This document shows, piece after piece, positions 9,695 through 18,655 of a stretch of 64,000 nucleotides of DNA (positions within the stretch are counted from its first letter, which is position 1; each line of letters opens with the position of its first letter). The stretch lies in contig CAKZYA010000004.1 in the NCBI GenBank assembly GCA_937883755.1, positions 62,001 through 126,000 of the forward strand, read 5' to 3'. This DNA comes from an uncultured Flammeovirgaceae bacterium. GTDB lineage: Bacteria > Bacteroidota > Bacteroidia > Cytophagales > Cyclobacteriaceae. The notes under the pieces were generated by a model. The model did not search any database. It was not told the origin of the DNA and saw only the letters and a list, made by a program, of their open reading frames with translations. Position numbers and translations under genes: made by a program.

Positions 9695-10333
9695 ATGGCG
9701 ATTCTTTATTCAGATGAATTAGTTACCCGAGTGCGAAATCGGCTCCGGCAGCCTTTGCCAGGTTGGTCGGCGCAAAGCCTTATGGCTACGGAAACCCACC
9801 GGCAGGCTCGGATGAAAATACCATCATCGGCACAGCGGGCAGGAGTACTGCTCCTACTTTATCCGGATAAACAACAGCAGTTATGTTTCCCTCTAATTCA
9901 ACGGCCAACTTACAACGGAGCACACAGCGGTCAGATTGCTTTTCCCGGCGGGAAAATTGAGCCTGATGATCAGAATATAGAAGATACTGCTCTACGAGAA
10001 ACTCAGGAAGAAATTGGAGTGGGAGTAACCCCCAGTCAGATTTTGGGCCGGTTATCAGATTTGTATATTCCGGTGAGCCAGATTGTAGTGACTCCAGTGG
10101 TGGCATTTGTTAAAGAAAAGCCTGTTTATACTCCCGACTCATATGAAGTAGCGGGTACTCTCGATGTTTCAGCCAGTGATTTTTTAGATCAGGCAAATCA
10201 ATCCAGAAAAAAGATAAAGGTACGAAATATGACACTAGAAGTACCCGCTTACCTTATTCAAGGTCATATTATTTGGGGGGCAACAGCTATGATGCTAGCC
10301 GAATTTTTTAGTGTTTTAGAAGAGGTGAAATAA
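9695..10333 (+). CDS. Nudix hydrolase, CoA pyrophosphatase type
   Basis: The Nudix box is clear (GGKIEPDDQNIEDTALRETQ, continuing EEIG), giving the Mg-binding REtqEE set. Upstream, the segment LIQRPTYNGAHSGQIAFPGG matches the extra motif (LLTxRSA...G.FPGG) of the CoA diphosphatase subfamily (YeaB/NudL, UPF0035). The likely reaction is hydrolysis of CoA or acyl-CoA to 3',5'-ADP and phosphopantetheine derivatives. It is 212 residues, family-sized. It begins 4 bases after hslV, so the two are probably cotranscribed, though no functional link is known. Confidence 0.88.
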   Translation: MAILYSDELVTRVRNRLRQPLPGWSAQSLMATETHRQARMKIPSSAQRAGVLLLLYPDKQQQLCFPLIQRPTYNGAHSGQIAFPGGKIEPDDQNIEDTALRETQEEIGVGVTPSQILGRLSDLYIPVSQIVVTPVVAFVKEKPVYTPDSYEVAGTLDVSASDFLDQANQSRKKIKVRNMTLEVPAYLIQGHIIWGATAMMLAEFFSVLEEVK

Positions 10334-10361
10334 AAGTAGAGCGCATAACATGCTAACTCTC

Positions 10362-10628
10362 TCAGTAGTCGAGAGAATGAATCTGTACTGATGGAGCATA
10401 TGCATCAACAATCGTTCGATCTTGGGTAATTCGCACCTCGCCGATGTAGTGGTACTCACTGTTATACCATATCTCGTAATAAAAATTACCCCGATGGTAA
10501 AGGTTGATCCTAAACTCTCGTTTACCCTGTCTCTCGAAGCGGGAAGCAATGAAGGTACAGCGGTTAAGAATGTAGCGACACTTTTTTTCTAGCGACAATT
10601 GCTCGAACTGGTGGTTCTTATCTTCCAT
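10362..10628 (-). CDS. Small protein of unknown function
   Basis: An 88-residue protein, not recognised. The N-terminal third is helical and charged (EDKNHQFEQLSLEKKCRYIL); the rest is rich in aromatic residues and predicted beta strand (REFRINLYHRGNFYYEIWYN, then EYHYIGEVRI). There is no signal peptide or membrane segment. It is convergent with the Nudix gene, with 28 bases between the stops, and is separated from the upstream M56 gene by a terminator, so it probably has its own promoter in the AT-rich 10629-10810 stretch. A compact beta-rich cytoplasmic protein is all that can be said. Confidence 0.6.
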   Translation of the reverse strand: MEDKNHQFEQLSLEKKCRYILNRCTFIASRFERQGKREFRINLYHRGNFYYEIWYNSEYHYIGEVRITQDRTIVDAYAPSVQIHSLDY

Positions 10629-10811
10629 AATTTCCCCTTTGGATTAGAACGAACCGACAGCCAGGAGAGTACTTTCCCTGAATGCCAAAGTGGGTTAATA
10701 ATTTATTTTAATACAGAAATTACGGGAAAATTAGCAGAAATGAAAAGCTGATAGGGGAAAAAAGTATAGAAATTTACATATCGTTTTTTTTTCTGAAAAA
10801 CAGTCGGTAAT

Positions 10812-10845
10812 CTGAAAAAAATAGGCTAACCGCGAAGTTAGCCTA
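10812..10845 (-). terminator. Rho-independent terminator after the blaI-M56 operon
   Basis: A perfect 8-bp stem (AGGCTAAC 10823-10830 with GTTAGCCT 10837-10844) around a 6-base loop, followed on the minus strand by ATTTTTTTC. It lies just past the stop of the minus-strand M56 gene. Confidence 0.85.
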
Positions 10846-10869
10846 CACCAAAACGGGAAACTATAAAGT

Positions 10870-12873
10870 CTAATTGCGGTCAGACCTTTCTTTACTTTTG
10901 AGTTCTTTCATCATCTTTTTCCATTCTTTCTCTTGCCGCAGGAGCTGTTCCTCCTGGCGTTTTGACATTTCTCTTACTCGTTCTTCGTAACGTTGCTGTA
11001 GCTCCTGTTGTCGCTCTTCCCAGGCCTCCATTCTCTCCTGCCAGCGTTGTAGTTGTTCGGCTTGTCTTTCTTGCATTCTCATTTGCCGTTCGTAGTTTCG
11101 CTGCTGAGCTTCCAAAGAGCGCAATTGTTGTTCTAATATCTCATCTCTAAAGGCACTAGAATCTAAGTGGGAGAGAGCTTGCTCGTATTGGCGCATCGCC
11201 TTCCTATAAACCTGCATACTGTACTCTTGCAGGGAGTCATTAAGTATGATCACTGGGGGAGCAGGCATGGCGGGTATTGCTCCTATGGCTGGCATAGGTA
11301 AGGTATCAGAAAAATGAAGATTGAAATTATGCCCCCAACCATGGGTAGAATCGATGATTATACCAATATCCTCGAGAACGTCTAAATCTACATTAACGTC
11401 GATATCTTCTAAAACATCCAGATCTATGTCAGGAAATGCAAAAACACCTCCCTGTTGTATGGAGTCAAACGGTAAAACGAGTGTTTTTGGGAGAGAGTCA
11501 AAACTCAGGATTTGCATGCCTGGTGAGGAGAATGCATAAATATTTGATAATGAATCAAACTGAAAAATATGCTGCAATGAATCTACTTCATAGCGATCAT
11601 TACCTGGCGAAAAGTAGTAGCGATAAGCATTGCGTTTCGCCTTTTTACTATTTTTTGTAATTACTGTATCACTTTCTGCTGGAATTGTATCTAAAACAAT
11701 ACTTTCTTCTTTTAACCAGTCGGGTAAAGTGGGCTTCCACGGTGAATCTAACGACGGCGAGGTTGTTTCTGACTCTGAGCCAGGGTTTAGACCCAAAATT
11801 GCCCCAGAATAGACTGGAGAGGACATTGTTGACGATTGGGTAGCAATTGGATCAAGCCAGAAACTACTCAGTAGTACTGCAATTAGTAGAATCATGATGG
11901 TAGCCGGCATTGGCGAGGATTTACTCGTTTGGCTACCTGGTTGTAATAATCGTTCTACCCGAGCTAGTAAGCCATTTCCCGAACGGGATAATGCCAGAGC
12001 GAAAGATGAAGTACTGTCAGGAAGCGTTTCTAACTGAGTGAGAGCTTTGGCATAAACCACGGCATTGCCACAGGTAGCTACGGCCAGGTCATCGCAGCAT
12101 TTTTCTCGCTCATCCCGAATGAGTTGTGAAATCCACCAGAGAGCCGGGTGATAGAATAGAATAGTTTCTACGGTAGCTTGCATCCAGTTAACTATATCAT
12201 CCCAGCGGCGAATATGCGCCAGCTCATGAGCTAATATGGCCTCTAGTTGCTCAGGACTCAGTTGGGAGAAAGCACTAATCGGTAGCAGGATCACTGGCTT
12301 AAGAAATCCTACTACAAACGGAGCACGAATGCGAGGAGATACTCGGACAGATAAGCTACGACTAATTTTTAGAGTGCTGCTCAACTGACTGACTTTTTCT
12401 TGCCATTGTGCACTGATAGGTTGAGTATCGTGATGAGTCAAGCGACGTAGATAAAGAAGGTTACCAGCTCCCCGAATTAAAAAGAATAGCACTCCACTGA
12501 ACCAGATTATCAGAATACCTGACAAGTGAGGGGTGAGCCAAACTTGTAGCCGACGGTTTATTTGTTGAATTATCGAGATTGAAGCAATAGAGTCGGCTAC
12601 ATCTGGAGTATATAGTACTATTGTAACCGGATGTTCAGAAACTTGGGAAGTATGCGTGGTAGTGGGCTGATGTACATAAAAACCAATTACCCCTAGTGCT
12701 ATTATTGAGCAAAAAAGAGTACTAACAGCCGCCAAATAGCGAAGCTGAGCGAACTTACTGGGAATTAGGCTAAGTACCAAACGTAATCCTAGAGCGAGCA
12801 GAGTGATAACCCACAGGCTATGTACTAATGTCCAGCCAATGGTTTGTATCCAAGGTTCGGGTAACCAATTCAT
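10870..12873 (-). CDS. BlaR1-like M56 family membrane metallopeptidase with acidic and coiled-coil tail
   Basis: Membrane zinc protease of the BlaR1/MecR1 type that would inactivate the partner BlaI repressor. It has four predicted membrane segments (about residues 13-37, 45-66, 116-141 and 325-345). The zinc motif is HELAH at residues 216-220, with the downstream ERExxCDD region (about 255-262) giving the third ligand. Unlike BlaR1 it has no penicillin-binding sensor domain. The tail instead contains an acidic stretch in which DLDVLEDI occurs twice (about residues 485-510) and ends in roughly 110 residues of Gln/Glu/Arg-rich predicted coiled coil. The start overlaps the blaI stop by 4 bases, so translation is coupled. 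The signal sensed is unknown. Confidence 0.9.
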   Translation of the reverse strand: MNWLPEPWIQTIGWTLVHSLWVITLLALGLRLVLSLIPSKFAQLRYLAAVSTLFCSIIALGVIGFYVHQPTTTHTSQVSEHPVTIVLYTPDVADSIASISIIQQINRRLQVWLTPHLSGILIIWFSGVLFFLIRGAGNLLYLRRLTHHDTQPISAQWQEKVSQLSSTLKISRSLSVRVSPRIRAPFVVGFLKPVILLPISAFSQLSPEQLEAILAHELAHIRRWDDIVNWMQATVETILFYHPALWWISQLIRDEREKCCDDLAVATCGNAVVYAKALTQLETLPDSTSSFALALSRSGNGLLARVERLLQPGSQTSKSSPMPATIMILLIAVLLSSFWLDPIATQSSTMSSPVYSGAILGLNPGSESETTSPSLDSPWKPTLPDWLKEESIVLDTIPAESDTVITKNSKKAKRNAYRYYFSPGNDRYEVDSLQHIFQFDSLSNIYAFSSPGMQILSFDSLPKTLVLPFDSIQQGGVFAFPDIDLDVLEDIDVNVDLDVLEDIGIIIDSTHGWGHNFNLHFSDTLPMPAIGAIPAMPAPPVIILNDSLQEYSMQVYRKAMRQYEQALSHLDSSAFRDEILEQQLRSLEAQQRNYERQMRMQERQAEQLQRWQERMEAWEERQQELQQRYEERVREMSKRQEEQLLRQEKEWKKMMKELKSKERSDRN

Positions 12874-13253
12874 GATTTTCCTCCTTCCAATTTTTCAATG
12901 AGTGCTTTAATTTGATCTAGTTCTTCCTGGGATGTTTTACGATGACCTAGTGCCTGTAAAACCATACGAGCTGCTGAACCACCAAAGGCAGTTTCTAGTA
13001 GACGGTCAACCAGTAATTTCTGGGTTTTCTCCTGAGGGACATTGGTAGCATAGATGTGGCTTTTAGCCGATTCATCGCGAACCAATAAACCTTTCTGAAC
13101 CATATTCTGCATGTTTTTGAGGGTAGTGGTATAACCAATATCGCGTTGCTGGGCAAGTTCATTGTGAACTGAGCGAACAGTGGTAGGGCCTAATCGCCAA
13201 ACTACCTGGAGTATTTCCAGTTCAGCTTCAGTGGGTTTTGGGGTATTCTTCAT
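12870..13253 (-). CDS. BlaI/MecI/CopY-family transcriptional repressor
   Basis: A winged-helix repressor of 127 residues, family-sized. It starts KPTEAELEILQVVWRLGPTTVRSV, continues with the recognition region DIGYTTTLKNMQNMVQKGLLVRD, and ends in a helical dimerisation region. It is paired, as usual, with an M56 protease gene whose start codon overlaps its stop. Palindromic TACGA/TCGTA sites directly upstream of its start (13267-13333) are the probable operator, so the pair is expected to repress itself until the protease cleaves the repressor. Confidence 0.94.
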   Translation of the reverse strand: MKNTPKPTEAELEILQVVWRLGPTTVRSVHNELAQQRDIGYTTTLKNMQNMVQKGLLVRDESAKSHIYATNVPQEKTQKLLVDRLLETAFGGSAARMVLQALGHRKTSQEELDQIKALIEKLEGGKS

Positions 13254-13266
13254 GACTTACGAAATT

Positions 13267-13333
13267 TATCGTACTACAAGTATATACGATAGTTATCGTA
13301 GTTGCAAAACTATCTACGATTTTTTTCGTAGAT
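13267..13333 (-). promoter_or_regulatory. Probable BlaI operators in the blaI-M56 promoter
   Basis: Three related elements precede blaI. They are a half site TATCGTA at 13267-13273, the near palindrome TACGATA-GT-TATCGTA at 13285-13300, and ATCTACGA-N6-TCGTAGAT at 13312-13333. All use the same TACGA/TCGTA arms. The position just upstream of a repressor start supports autoregulation. Confidence 0.65.
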
Positions 13334-13365
13334 TGATTATTATTTAAGTTAGATCTGGTTTGTAG

Positions 13366-13385
13366 AAGCTTGCTTCAGCAAGCTT
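13366..13385 (-). repeat. Perfect 8-bp hairpin after the small lipoprotein gene
   Basis: AAGCTTGC (13366-13373) pairs with GCAAGCTT (13378-13385) across TTCA, right after the stop of the minus-strand lipoprotein gene. There is no T-run on the exit side, so it is a weak terminator candidate or an mRNA 3'-end hairpin. Confidence 0.4.
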
Positions 13386-13753
13386 TAGTGTCGTTCTAAA
13401 AAGGCAATGAGATTACTAGCCTCATCTTTCGCCGAAATAGCAGTAAGGTGTGGAAAATCAGAAAACTCCTGGGCATTGTGGTTCATACTTCGGATATCAG
13501 AAGAGTCTTGGGTGTTGAATATCCAGAGGGCAATGAAGTTTTGATTGCCTTGTTGCAGTTTGGCACCAACTAGTGTAAAGCCAGTACTACCTTCTACTTT
13601 TTGAGCCGCCATATTCGTTGGTATCACTTCTTTTGATAGATTAAAACTAACTGATTGAATCTGATAATCGGTAGGCTCAATAATTTTAGAAGTATCGAAG
13701 GGTTGGCAAGCCAAGAAAAGTAGTATAGTTGGGGCAAAGATCAAATAACGCAT
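13385..13753 (-). CDS. Small lipoprotein of unknown function
   Basis: A 122-residue protein with an N-terminal signal peptide (MRYLIFAPTILLFLAC), lipidation expected at Cys16. The mature part (SVSFNLSKEVIPTNMAAQKV ... GFTLVGAKLQQGNQNFIALW) is mixed alpha/beta with no recognised domain. It is likely periplasmic, membrane-anchored. It reads toward blaI but is separated from it by the operator region and is probably independent. The family was not identified. Confidence 0.65.
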   Translation of the reverse strand: MRYLIFAPTILLFLACQPFDTSKIIEPTDYQIQSVSFNLSKEVIPTNMAAQKVEGSTGFTLVGAKLQQGNQNFIALWIFNTQDSSDIRSMNHNAQEFSDFPHLTAISAKDEASNLIAFLERH

Positions 13754-14043
13754 GTAACGGTGGTTAGTAAAGGTTTGCTTAGTAAACGTGTAAAGTAGAC
13801 AGCATGTTATTTGGCGAAATTTACCGATTCATTACACAAGTTTAAATTTAAATATTTAAAATTGTATTTTTAGAATATTAAATCCATTGATTCTGACAAT
13901 GAGCCCATTATTTGAGTTGTAAGATAGGTGTTGTTGGCTTTCTTACTTTAATGTTTTCTAGTTATGAGACTAATGACTAGCGAGGGGGTATCGGTAGGTT
14001 TAAAATAATGTCCTAATTTAGTGGATAACCAAACCAAAGATCC

Positions 14044-15027
14044 GTGTATCTACCCAGTTATCAACTCTTTCTACTTCTACTAGTAGTTAGTCTACTAGAA
14101 GCTAGCAAAGGCTTTGCCCAAGCACGCTACTTGGATAGCCTTTTTTCGGTGCAAATAGAAACATTTACCTATGCTGAAAAACCAGACGAATCGCTTGAGT
14201 TAGACTTGTATCTTCCCCAAAACGATCGGGAAAAGTTACGACCGCTTTTGTTGTACGTACACGGCGGAGGATTCTCTGGAGGGCAACGAAATGGCGACCG
14301 AACTAACCAGTTTTGTCAGCGGCTTGCCAAAAAAGGCTATGCGGTAGCTACGATGAGTTACACGCTTACTATGAAAGGACAATCCTTTAGTTGTGATCAA
14401 CCTACCCCTAATAAGATTAATACATTTCGGGTAGCTGCAAATGATATTGCCCGGGCTACCCGATTCTTAGCGGAGCGTAGTGAAGAGTTTGGGGTTAATG
14501 CCAATCAGATTGTGCTAGCTGGTAGCAGTGCTGGAGCCGAAGCGGTACTTCACGCGGCGTACTGGCGTGACACTTGGGTGGCTGATGGTCAAGAATTATT
14601 GCCGGAAGACTTTAGTTATGCCGGGGTGATTAGCATGGCAGGAGCTTTGGTTTCACTGGATTGGGTTACAGAAGAATCGGCGATACCTACTCAATTTTTC
14701 CACGGTACTTGCGATAATTTAGTGCCCTACGGAGAAGCTCCTCACCATTACTGTAGTGTAGGGGAACCGGGCTACATGCCGTTATACGGAGCCGAGGTCA
14801 TCTCTGCGAAACTCCGGGAGTTAGGTAAGCCCTATTATCTGTACACAGTGTGTCAGGGGCGCCACGAATGGGCCGGAAGACCACTATCCACCAATGTAGC
14901 CGAAATCACTGACTTTCTCTACCATGATGTTCTAAACCAGGAAAGACGGCAGTTGCACACTATACAAGCTTCAGAAGGCGAAAGTTGCTCCGATTACCCT
15001 CAGTTTAATTATTGTGAAAGTAACTAG
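14044..15027 (+). CDS. Secreted alpha/beta hydrolase (esterase/lipase-like)
   Basis: Serine hydrolase fold. A signal peptide (LFLLLLVVSLLEASKGFAQA) indicates export. The oxyanion motif HGGG is at residues 73-76, the nucleophile elbow GSSAG at 160-164 (Ser162), and a C-terminal QGRHEWAG supplies the probable catalytic His. The acid is probably the Asp in FHGTCDNLVPYG. It resembles BD-FAE/carboxylesterase-type enzymes; the substrate is unknown, with esters of plant or algal polymers a possibility. The start is GTG: an in-frame stop lies 18 bases upstream, and GTG places the signal peptide correctly. It has about 327 residues. Confidence 0.85.
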   Translation: MYLPSYQLFLLLLVVSLLEASKGFAQARYLDSLFSVQIETFTYAEKPDESLELDLYLPQNDREKLRPLLLYVHGGGFSGGQRNGDRTNQFCQRLAKKGYAVATMSYTLTMKGQSFSCDQPTPNKINTFRVAANDIARATRFLAERSEEFGVNANQIVLAGSSAGAEAVLHAAYWRDTWVADGQELLPEDFSYAGVISMAGALVSLDWVTEESAIPTQFFHGTCDNLVPYGEAPHHYCSVGEPGYMPLYGAEVISAKLRELGKPYYLYTVCQGRHEWAGRPLSTNVAEITDFLYHDVLNQERRQLHTIQASEGESCSDYPQFNYCESN

Positions 15028-15029
15028 TG

Positions 15030-15119
15030 TTATGGTGTTTATGTGTTAGCGTTTTAGATTTTAGTGTCTCAAGTTCAGTGTAAATTCAGAACTTTACGCC
15101 CAATACCATAACACCATAA
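15030..15119. repeat. Inverted repeat TTATGGTGTT in the hydrolase-AEC gap
   Basis: TTATGGTGTT (15030-15039) is matched by AACACCATAA (15110-15119), with related CATAACACC-type words beside both arms. It looks like a degenerate intergenic repeat; function unknown. Confidence 0.4.
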
Positions 15120-15130
15120 TGCGCTAAGTC

Positions 15131-16048
15131 ATGATAGTAGTAATCGGGGCGTTATTTCCGGTTTTTGCGGTGGTGGTAATTGGCTTTATTCTCAAGCGAA
15201 TGGAGTTTCCGGGGGATGCTTTCTGGCCGTACTCCGACCGACTGACTTACTTTGTGCTATTTCCAGCACTGCTAATTAACAAGCTTGCTGTTGCCAACCT
15301 TGACCGCCCCGAGCTGCTACCGATGATGGGAGTGCTGTTTGCTGCTATTTTGACGATTTCAGTCCTGATTTGGTCTGTAAAACCATTGATAAGTTGGGAC
15401 AATGCCAGTCACACTTCAGTGTTGCAAGGCAGCATTCGACCGAATACCTACATTGGTTTAGCTGGAGCTTCGGCTTTATTTGGGACAGACGGACTAGCTC
15501 TAACGGCAATTGCTTTGGCGAGTGTCATTCCTCTGGTTAATGTGATTAGTGTGCTGGGATTTGCTCAGTGGGTACCCAGCAATTCACCTAGCCCCGCCCG
15601 GGTTCTGCGGAGTATCTTAACTAATCCGCTGATTGTTGCTTGTGCGGTAGGGTTAACGATCAACTTCAGTGGTTTAGGACTTCCTTCGGCGTTTACTTCA
15701 CTAACTGACGTAATTGGTCGGGCAGCTTTACCTATGGGTTTATTATCAGTGGGAGCAGGGTTACAAGTACGAGCTTTAGGAAAATACTGGGGAGCACTAA
15801 CATTGAGTAGCCTGTTGAAATTAGTGGGGCTTCCTTTACTCGCTTACGCTTTAGGCTCATATTTCTCACTTGAAGGGCTACCCTTAGCAATTGTAGTGCT
15901 ATACGCTTGTTTGCCCTGTTCAGTTTCTTCGTATACCTTAGCGGCAGAACTAGGGGGCGATAAAATATTAGTCGCCGCAATTATCACTATTCAAACTCTA
16001 TTAGCCATGCTTAGCATTCCATTGCTGTTGGGGGTCACGGTTTTGTAG
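15131..16048 (+). CDS. AEC (auxin efflux carrier)-family transporter
   Basis: Integral membrane permease of 305 residues with about ten hydrophobic segments. It opens with VIGALFPVFAVVVIGFILKR, the usual AEC start, includes the conserved RPNTYIGLAGASALFG segment, and ends with PCSVSSYTLAAELGGDK, the conserved C-terminal motif of the family. Bacterial members export or exchange small organic acids, such as the malonate and malate carriers. The substrate here is not determined, and neighbouring genes give no clue. Confidence 0.88.
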   Translation: MIVVIGALFPVFAVVVIGFILKRMEFPGDAFWPYSDRLTYFVLFPALLINKLAVANLDRPELLPMMGVLFAAILTISVLIWSVKPLISWDNASHTSVLQGSIRPNTYIGLAGASALFGTDGLALTAIALASVIPLVNVISVLGFAQWVPSNSPSPARVLRSILTNPLIVACAVGLTINFSGLGLPSAFTSLTDVIGRAALPMGLLSVGAGLQVRALGKYWGALTLSSLLKLVGLPLLAYALGSYFSLEGLPLAIVVLYACLPCSVSSYTLAAELGGDKILVAAIITIQTLLAMLSIPLLLGVTVL

Positions 16049-16208
16049 CAATAAGTATCATCCAAAAACATTCATGTGGAAGCTAGTGTACGCTACTGAG
16101 CAAAAGCGTTCAGTATCGGACAATAGCTTACTGCGAAAACCGCTTGTATCGGTAATAACAGCCTGTCTTGGTTTTGGCATACTATTCTCAATATAATGGA
16201 TAGTGAAT

Positions 16209-16255
16209 AATGATTAATGAAGAACGAAATCCTCAACCATTAGTCATTAATCATT
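16209..16255. repeat. 12-bp inverted repeat (AATGATTAATGA) upstream of the permease
   Basis: AATGATTAATGA (16209-16220) pairs perfectly with TCATTAATCATT (16244-16255), with further TCATC words up to the start codon. The same vocabulary recurs before pncB. It resembles an intergenic repeat or an mRNA leader hairpin. Confidence 0.45.
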
Positions 16256-16276
16256 TATCATCAATCATCAGCCATT

Positions 16277-18640
16277 ATGCTCAAGAACTACATTCGGATT
16301 GCCATCCGCAACCTCTTTAAAAACCGAGTCTATTCTTTCATTAACATTTTTGGTCTATCCATTGGTCTGACTTGCAGTATACTGATTCTGCTCTGGGTGC
16401 AGGACGAAATGTCGTTTGATACATTTCACCCGAAATCTGATCGCTTGTATCAGGTTTGGTTGCAAGCCCGCTGGGAAGAGGAAATGGGAACTCAAAAAGC
16501 ACTACCCCTGCCTACTTACGAAGCCTTGAAAACGGCTGATAGTCACATTCAACGGGTTGCAGTGGCTGATTGGGGCAGCAATCACCTGCTAACCGTGAGT
16601 GAAAATCCGATTATCAAGAAGGCGTACTTTGCTAGTGAAGAGTTTCTCGCCATGTTTGAATTCCCAATGGTGCAAGGTGGCGACCGGGAGAGTTTACTAG
16701 ACGATCCTTCATCTATTGTAATTACCGAATCTACTGCTCGGGCTTTGTTTGATCGGGAAGACCCGATTGGGAAGGTGGTTCGGGTAGACGATAAACACGA
16801 ACTACAAGTAACTGCCGTTTTGGAAGATATTCCGGCTAACTCTTCCTTTGAGTTTGACGCTTTACTGCCGTGGAAGCTAAATGAGCAAACTGATTTCATT
16901 AAAAACAATCAAGATAATTGGGATAATCACTCATTTCAGGTATTTGCCGAACTGACTGAAGCAACTCACGAAGATGAAGTAAATAGTAGCATTCGGGACA
17001 TTGTGCACGAGAATGGAAAGATGGACTTCAAACGGGAAATATTCTTATATCCTCTAGAACGCTGGCGATTACATTCCAGCTTTGAGGATGGGGTAGAAGA
17101 AGGGGGAATGATCGAATACGTCCAGTTATTTACCATCATCGCGATTTTCATTTTAGTAATTGCCTGCATTAACTTCATGAACCTGGCTACTGCTCGTTCG
17201 GAAGGGCGGGCTCAAGAGGTAGGAGTTCGTAAGAGTGTAGGTTCAAGTCGTCGGGAGCTCATTCTGCAATTCATGGGTGAGGCTATTTTTATCTCGGTAC
17301 TAGCTTTCTTGATTGCAGTTCTTTTCACCGAACTAGCTCTGCCTTACTATAACGATCTAGTCAATAAACAGCTTTCTATCAATTTTTCTTCCTGGCAATT
17401 TTGGTTAGGTAGTCTAACAGTTGTGCTGGCAACCGGGCTTATTGCCGGAAGCTATCCTGCTTTATACTTATCATCTTTTCAACCCGCCCGGGTGCTGAAG
17501 GGAACACTAAAAGCCGGAAAAGGAGCTAGCACTCCCCGAAAAGTACTGGTTACGCTACAGTTTGGATTTGCTATGTTGCTAATTATCGGGGCGATTGTCA
17601 TTTATCAGCAAATCCAGTTAGTACAAGATCGGGAACTGGGTTATCAGCAGGAGAACCTAATTTTTGTAAACGGGAATGAGGAGCTGAAAGAAAACTACAA
17701 AGTACTAAAAAACGAGCTGTTGCAATCAGGACAGGTCACCGCCATGACCCGCTCTAATAGTCCAATTACTAATATCTACTCTAATAACTTCTTAGGTTGG
17801 CCTGGTAAACCTGAAGAGCAGCGGGTGATCTTTACTACGATTGTAGCGGGTTACGACTACACCAAAACCATGGGGATTAAAGTGCTGGAAGGCCGGGATT
17901 TTTCCGAAGATTTTGCCAGTGATACGGCTGCTATTCTGGTCAATAAAGCAGCAATGGATATTATGCAATTGGATGAACCTATTGGTACTGAGCTTGATCT
18001 GTGGGGCGAGAATCGCACATTGATTGGTATTGTGGATGATGTGCTGATGGGTTCACCCTACCAACCTGTAAGCCCAATGTTTATGATTATGGATGATTGG
18101 GGAAGTGGTTACACGCTACGCTTAGCTGAAAGCGATAATCTGTCGGGTCAATTAGCTCAGGTAGAAGATATATTTAATAAGCATAATCCAGCTTATCCTT
18201 TTGAGTACGAATTTGCGGATGTAGAATTCCAGGATAAGTACGAGACGATTAACCTGACCAAAAGTTTAGCCAATCTATTTACCATTCTGGCATTGCTCAT
18301 TACCGGGTTAGGTTTATTTGGTTTAGCTTCCTACACCGCCGAGCAGCGTACCAAAGAAATTGGTATCCGTAAAGTGTTAGGTGCTTCTGTTCCTAGCATT
18401 ATTGCACTCATGTCCAAAGATTTTTCTCGTCTAGTAATTATCGCTTTTGTCATCGCTGCCCCATTGGCCTGGTGGGCACTGAATGAGTATCTCGAACGAT
18501 ATACTATTCGTACTGATGTACACTGGTGGATTTTCCCACTGACTGGAATTGCTGCCTTAGTTTTTGCATTGGCCTTCGTTACCATCCAAGCTCTAAGAGC
18601 TGCTCGAACCAATCCTTCTAAAGCCTTGCGGAGTGAATAA
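16277..18640 (+). CDS. ABC transporter permease, FtsX/MacB type (large Bacteroidota form)
   Basis: A 787-residue permease with two MacB-periplasmic-core plus FtsX units. TM1 follows MLKNYIRIAIRNLFKNRVYS, then comes a large periplasmic domain. A three-helix FtsX block starts near EYVQLFTIIAIFILVIACIN and carries NLATARSEGRAQEVGVRKSV. The second half repeats this with ITGLGLFGLASYTAEQRTKE before IGIRKVLGAS. Family members couple to a separate LolD/MacB-type ATPase for export or signalling across the envelope; no ATPase gene is adjacent. It is convergent with nadE, with only 15 bases between the genes. Confidence 0.92.
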   Translation: MLKNYIRIAIRNLFKNRVYSFINIFGLSIGLTCSILILLWVQDEMSFDTFHPKSDRLYQVWLQARWEEEMGTQKALPLPTYEALKTADSHIQRVAVADWGSNHLLTVSENPIIKKAYFASEEFLAMFEFPMVQGGDRESLLDDPSSIVITESTARALFDREDPIGKVVRVDDKHELQVTAVLEDIPANSSFEFDALLPWKLNEQTDFIKNNQDNWDNHSFQVFAELTEATHEDEVNSSIRDIVHENGKMDFKREIFLYPLERWRLHSSFEDGVEEGGMIEYVQLFTIIAIFILVIACINFMNLATARSEGRAQEVGVRKSVGSSRRELILQFMGEAIFISVLAFLIAVLFTELALPYYNDLVNKQLSINFSSWQFWLGSLTVVLATGLIAGSYPALYLSSFQPARVLKGTLKAGKGASTPRKVLVTLQFGFAMLLIIGAIVIYQQIQLVQDRELGYQQENLIFVNGNEELKENYKVLKNELLQSGQVTAMTRSNSPITNIYSNNFLGWPGKPEEQRVIFTTIVAGYDYTKTMGIKVLEGRDFSEDFASDTAAILVNKAAMDIMQLDEPIGTELDLWGENRTLIGIVDDVLMGSPYQPVSPMFMIMDDWGSGYTLRLAESDNLSGQLAQVEDIFNKHNPAYPFEYEFADVEFQDKYETINLTKSLANLFTILALLITGLGLFGLASYTAEQRTKEIGIRKVLGASVPSIIALMSKDFSRLVIIAFVIAAPLAWWALNEYLERYTIRTDVHWWIFPLTGIAALVFALAFVTIQALRAARTNPSKALRSE

Positions 18641-18655
18641 CTAATGTAAATTTGT

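Noticed and set aside
9142-10333. hslV-Nudix treated as a special functional module
   Set aside because: Close spacing alone does not show a joint role; hslU is simply outside the window.
11436-11812. Several plus-strand ORFs inside the M56 gene
   Set aside because: They are shadows of the minus-strand gene with low-complexity translations.
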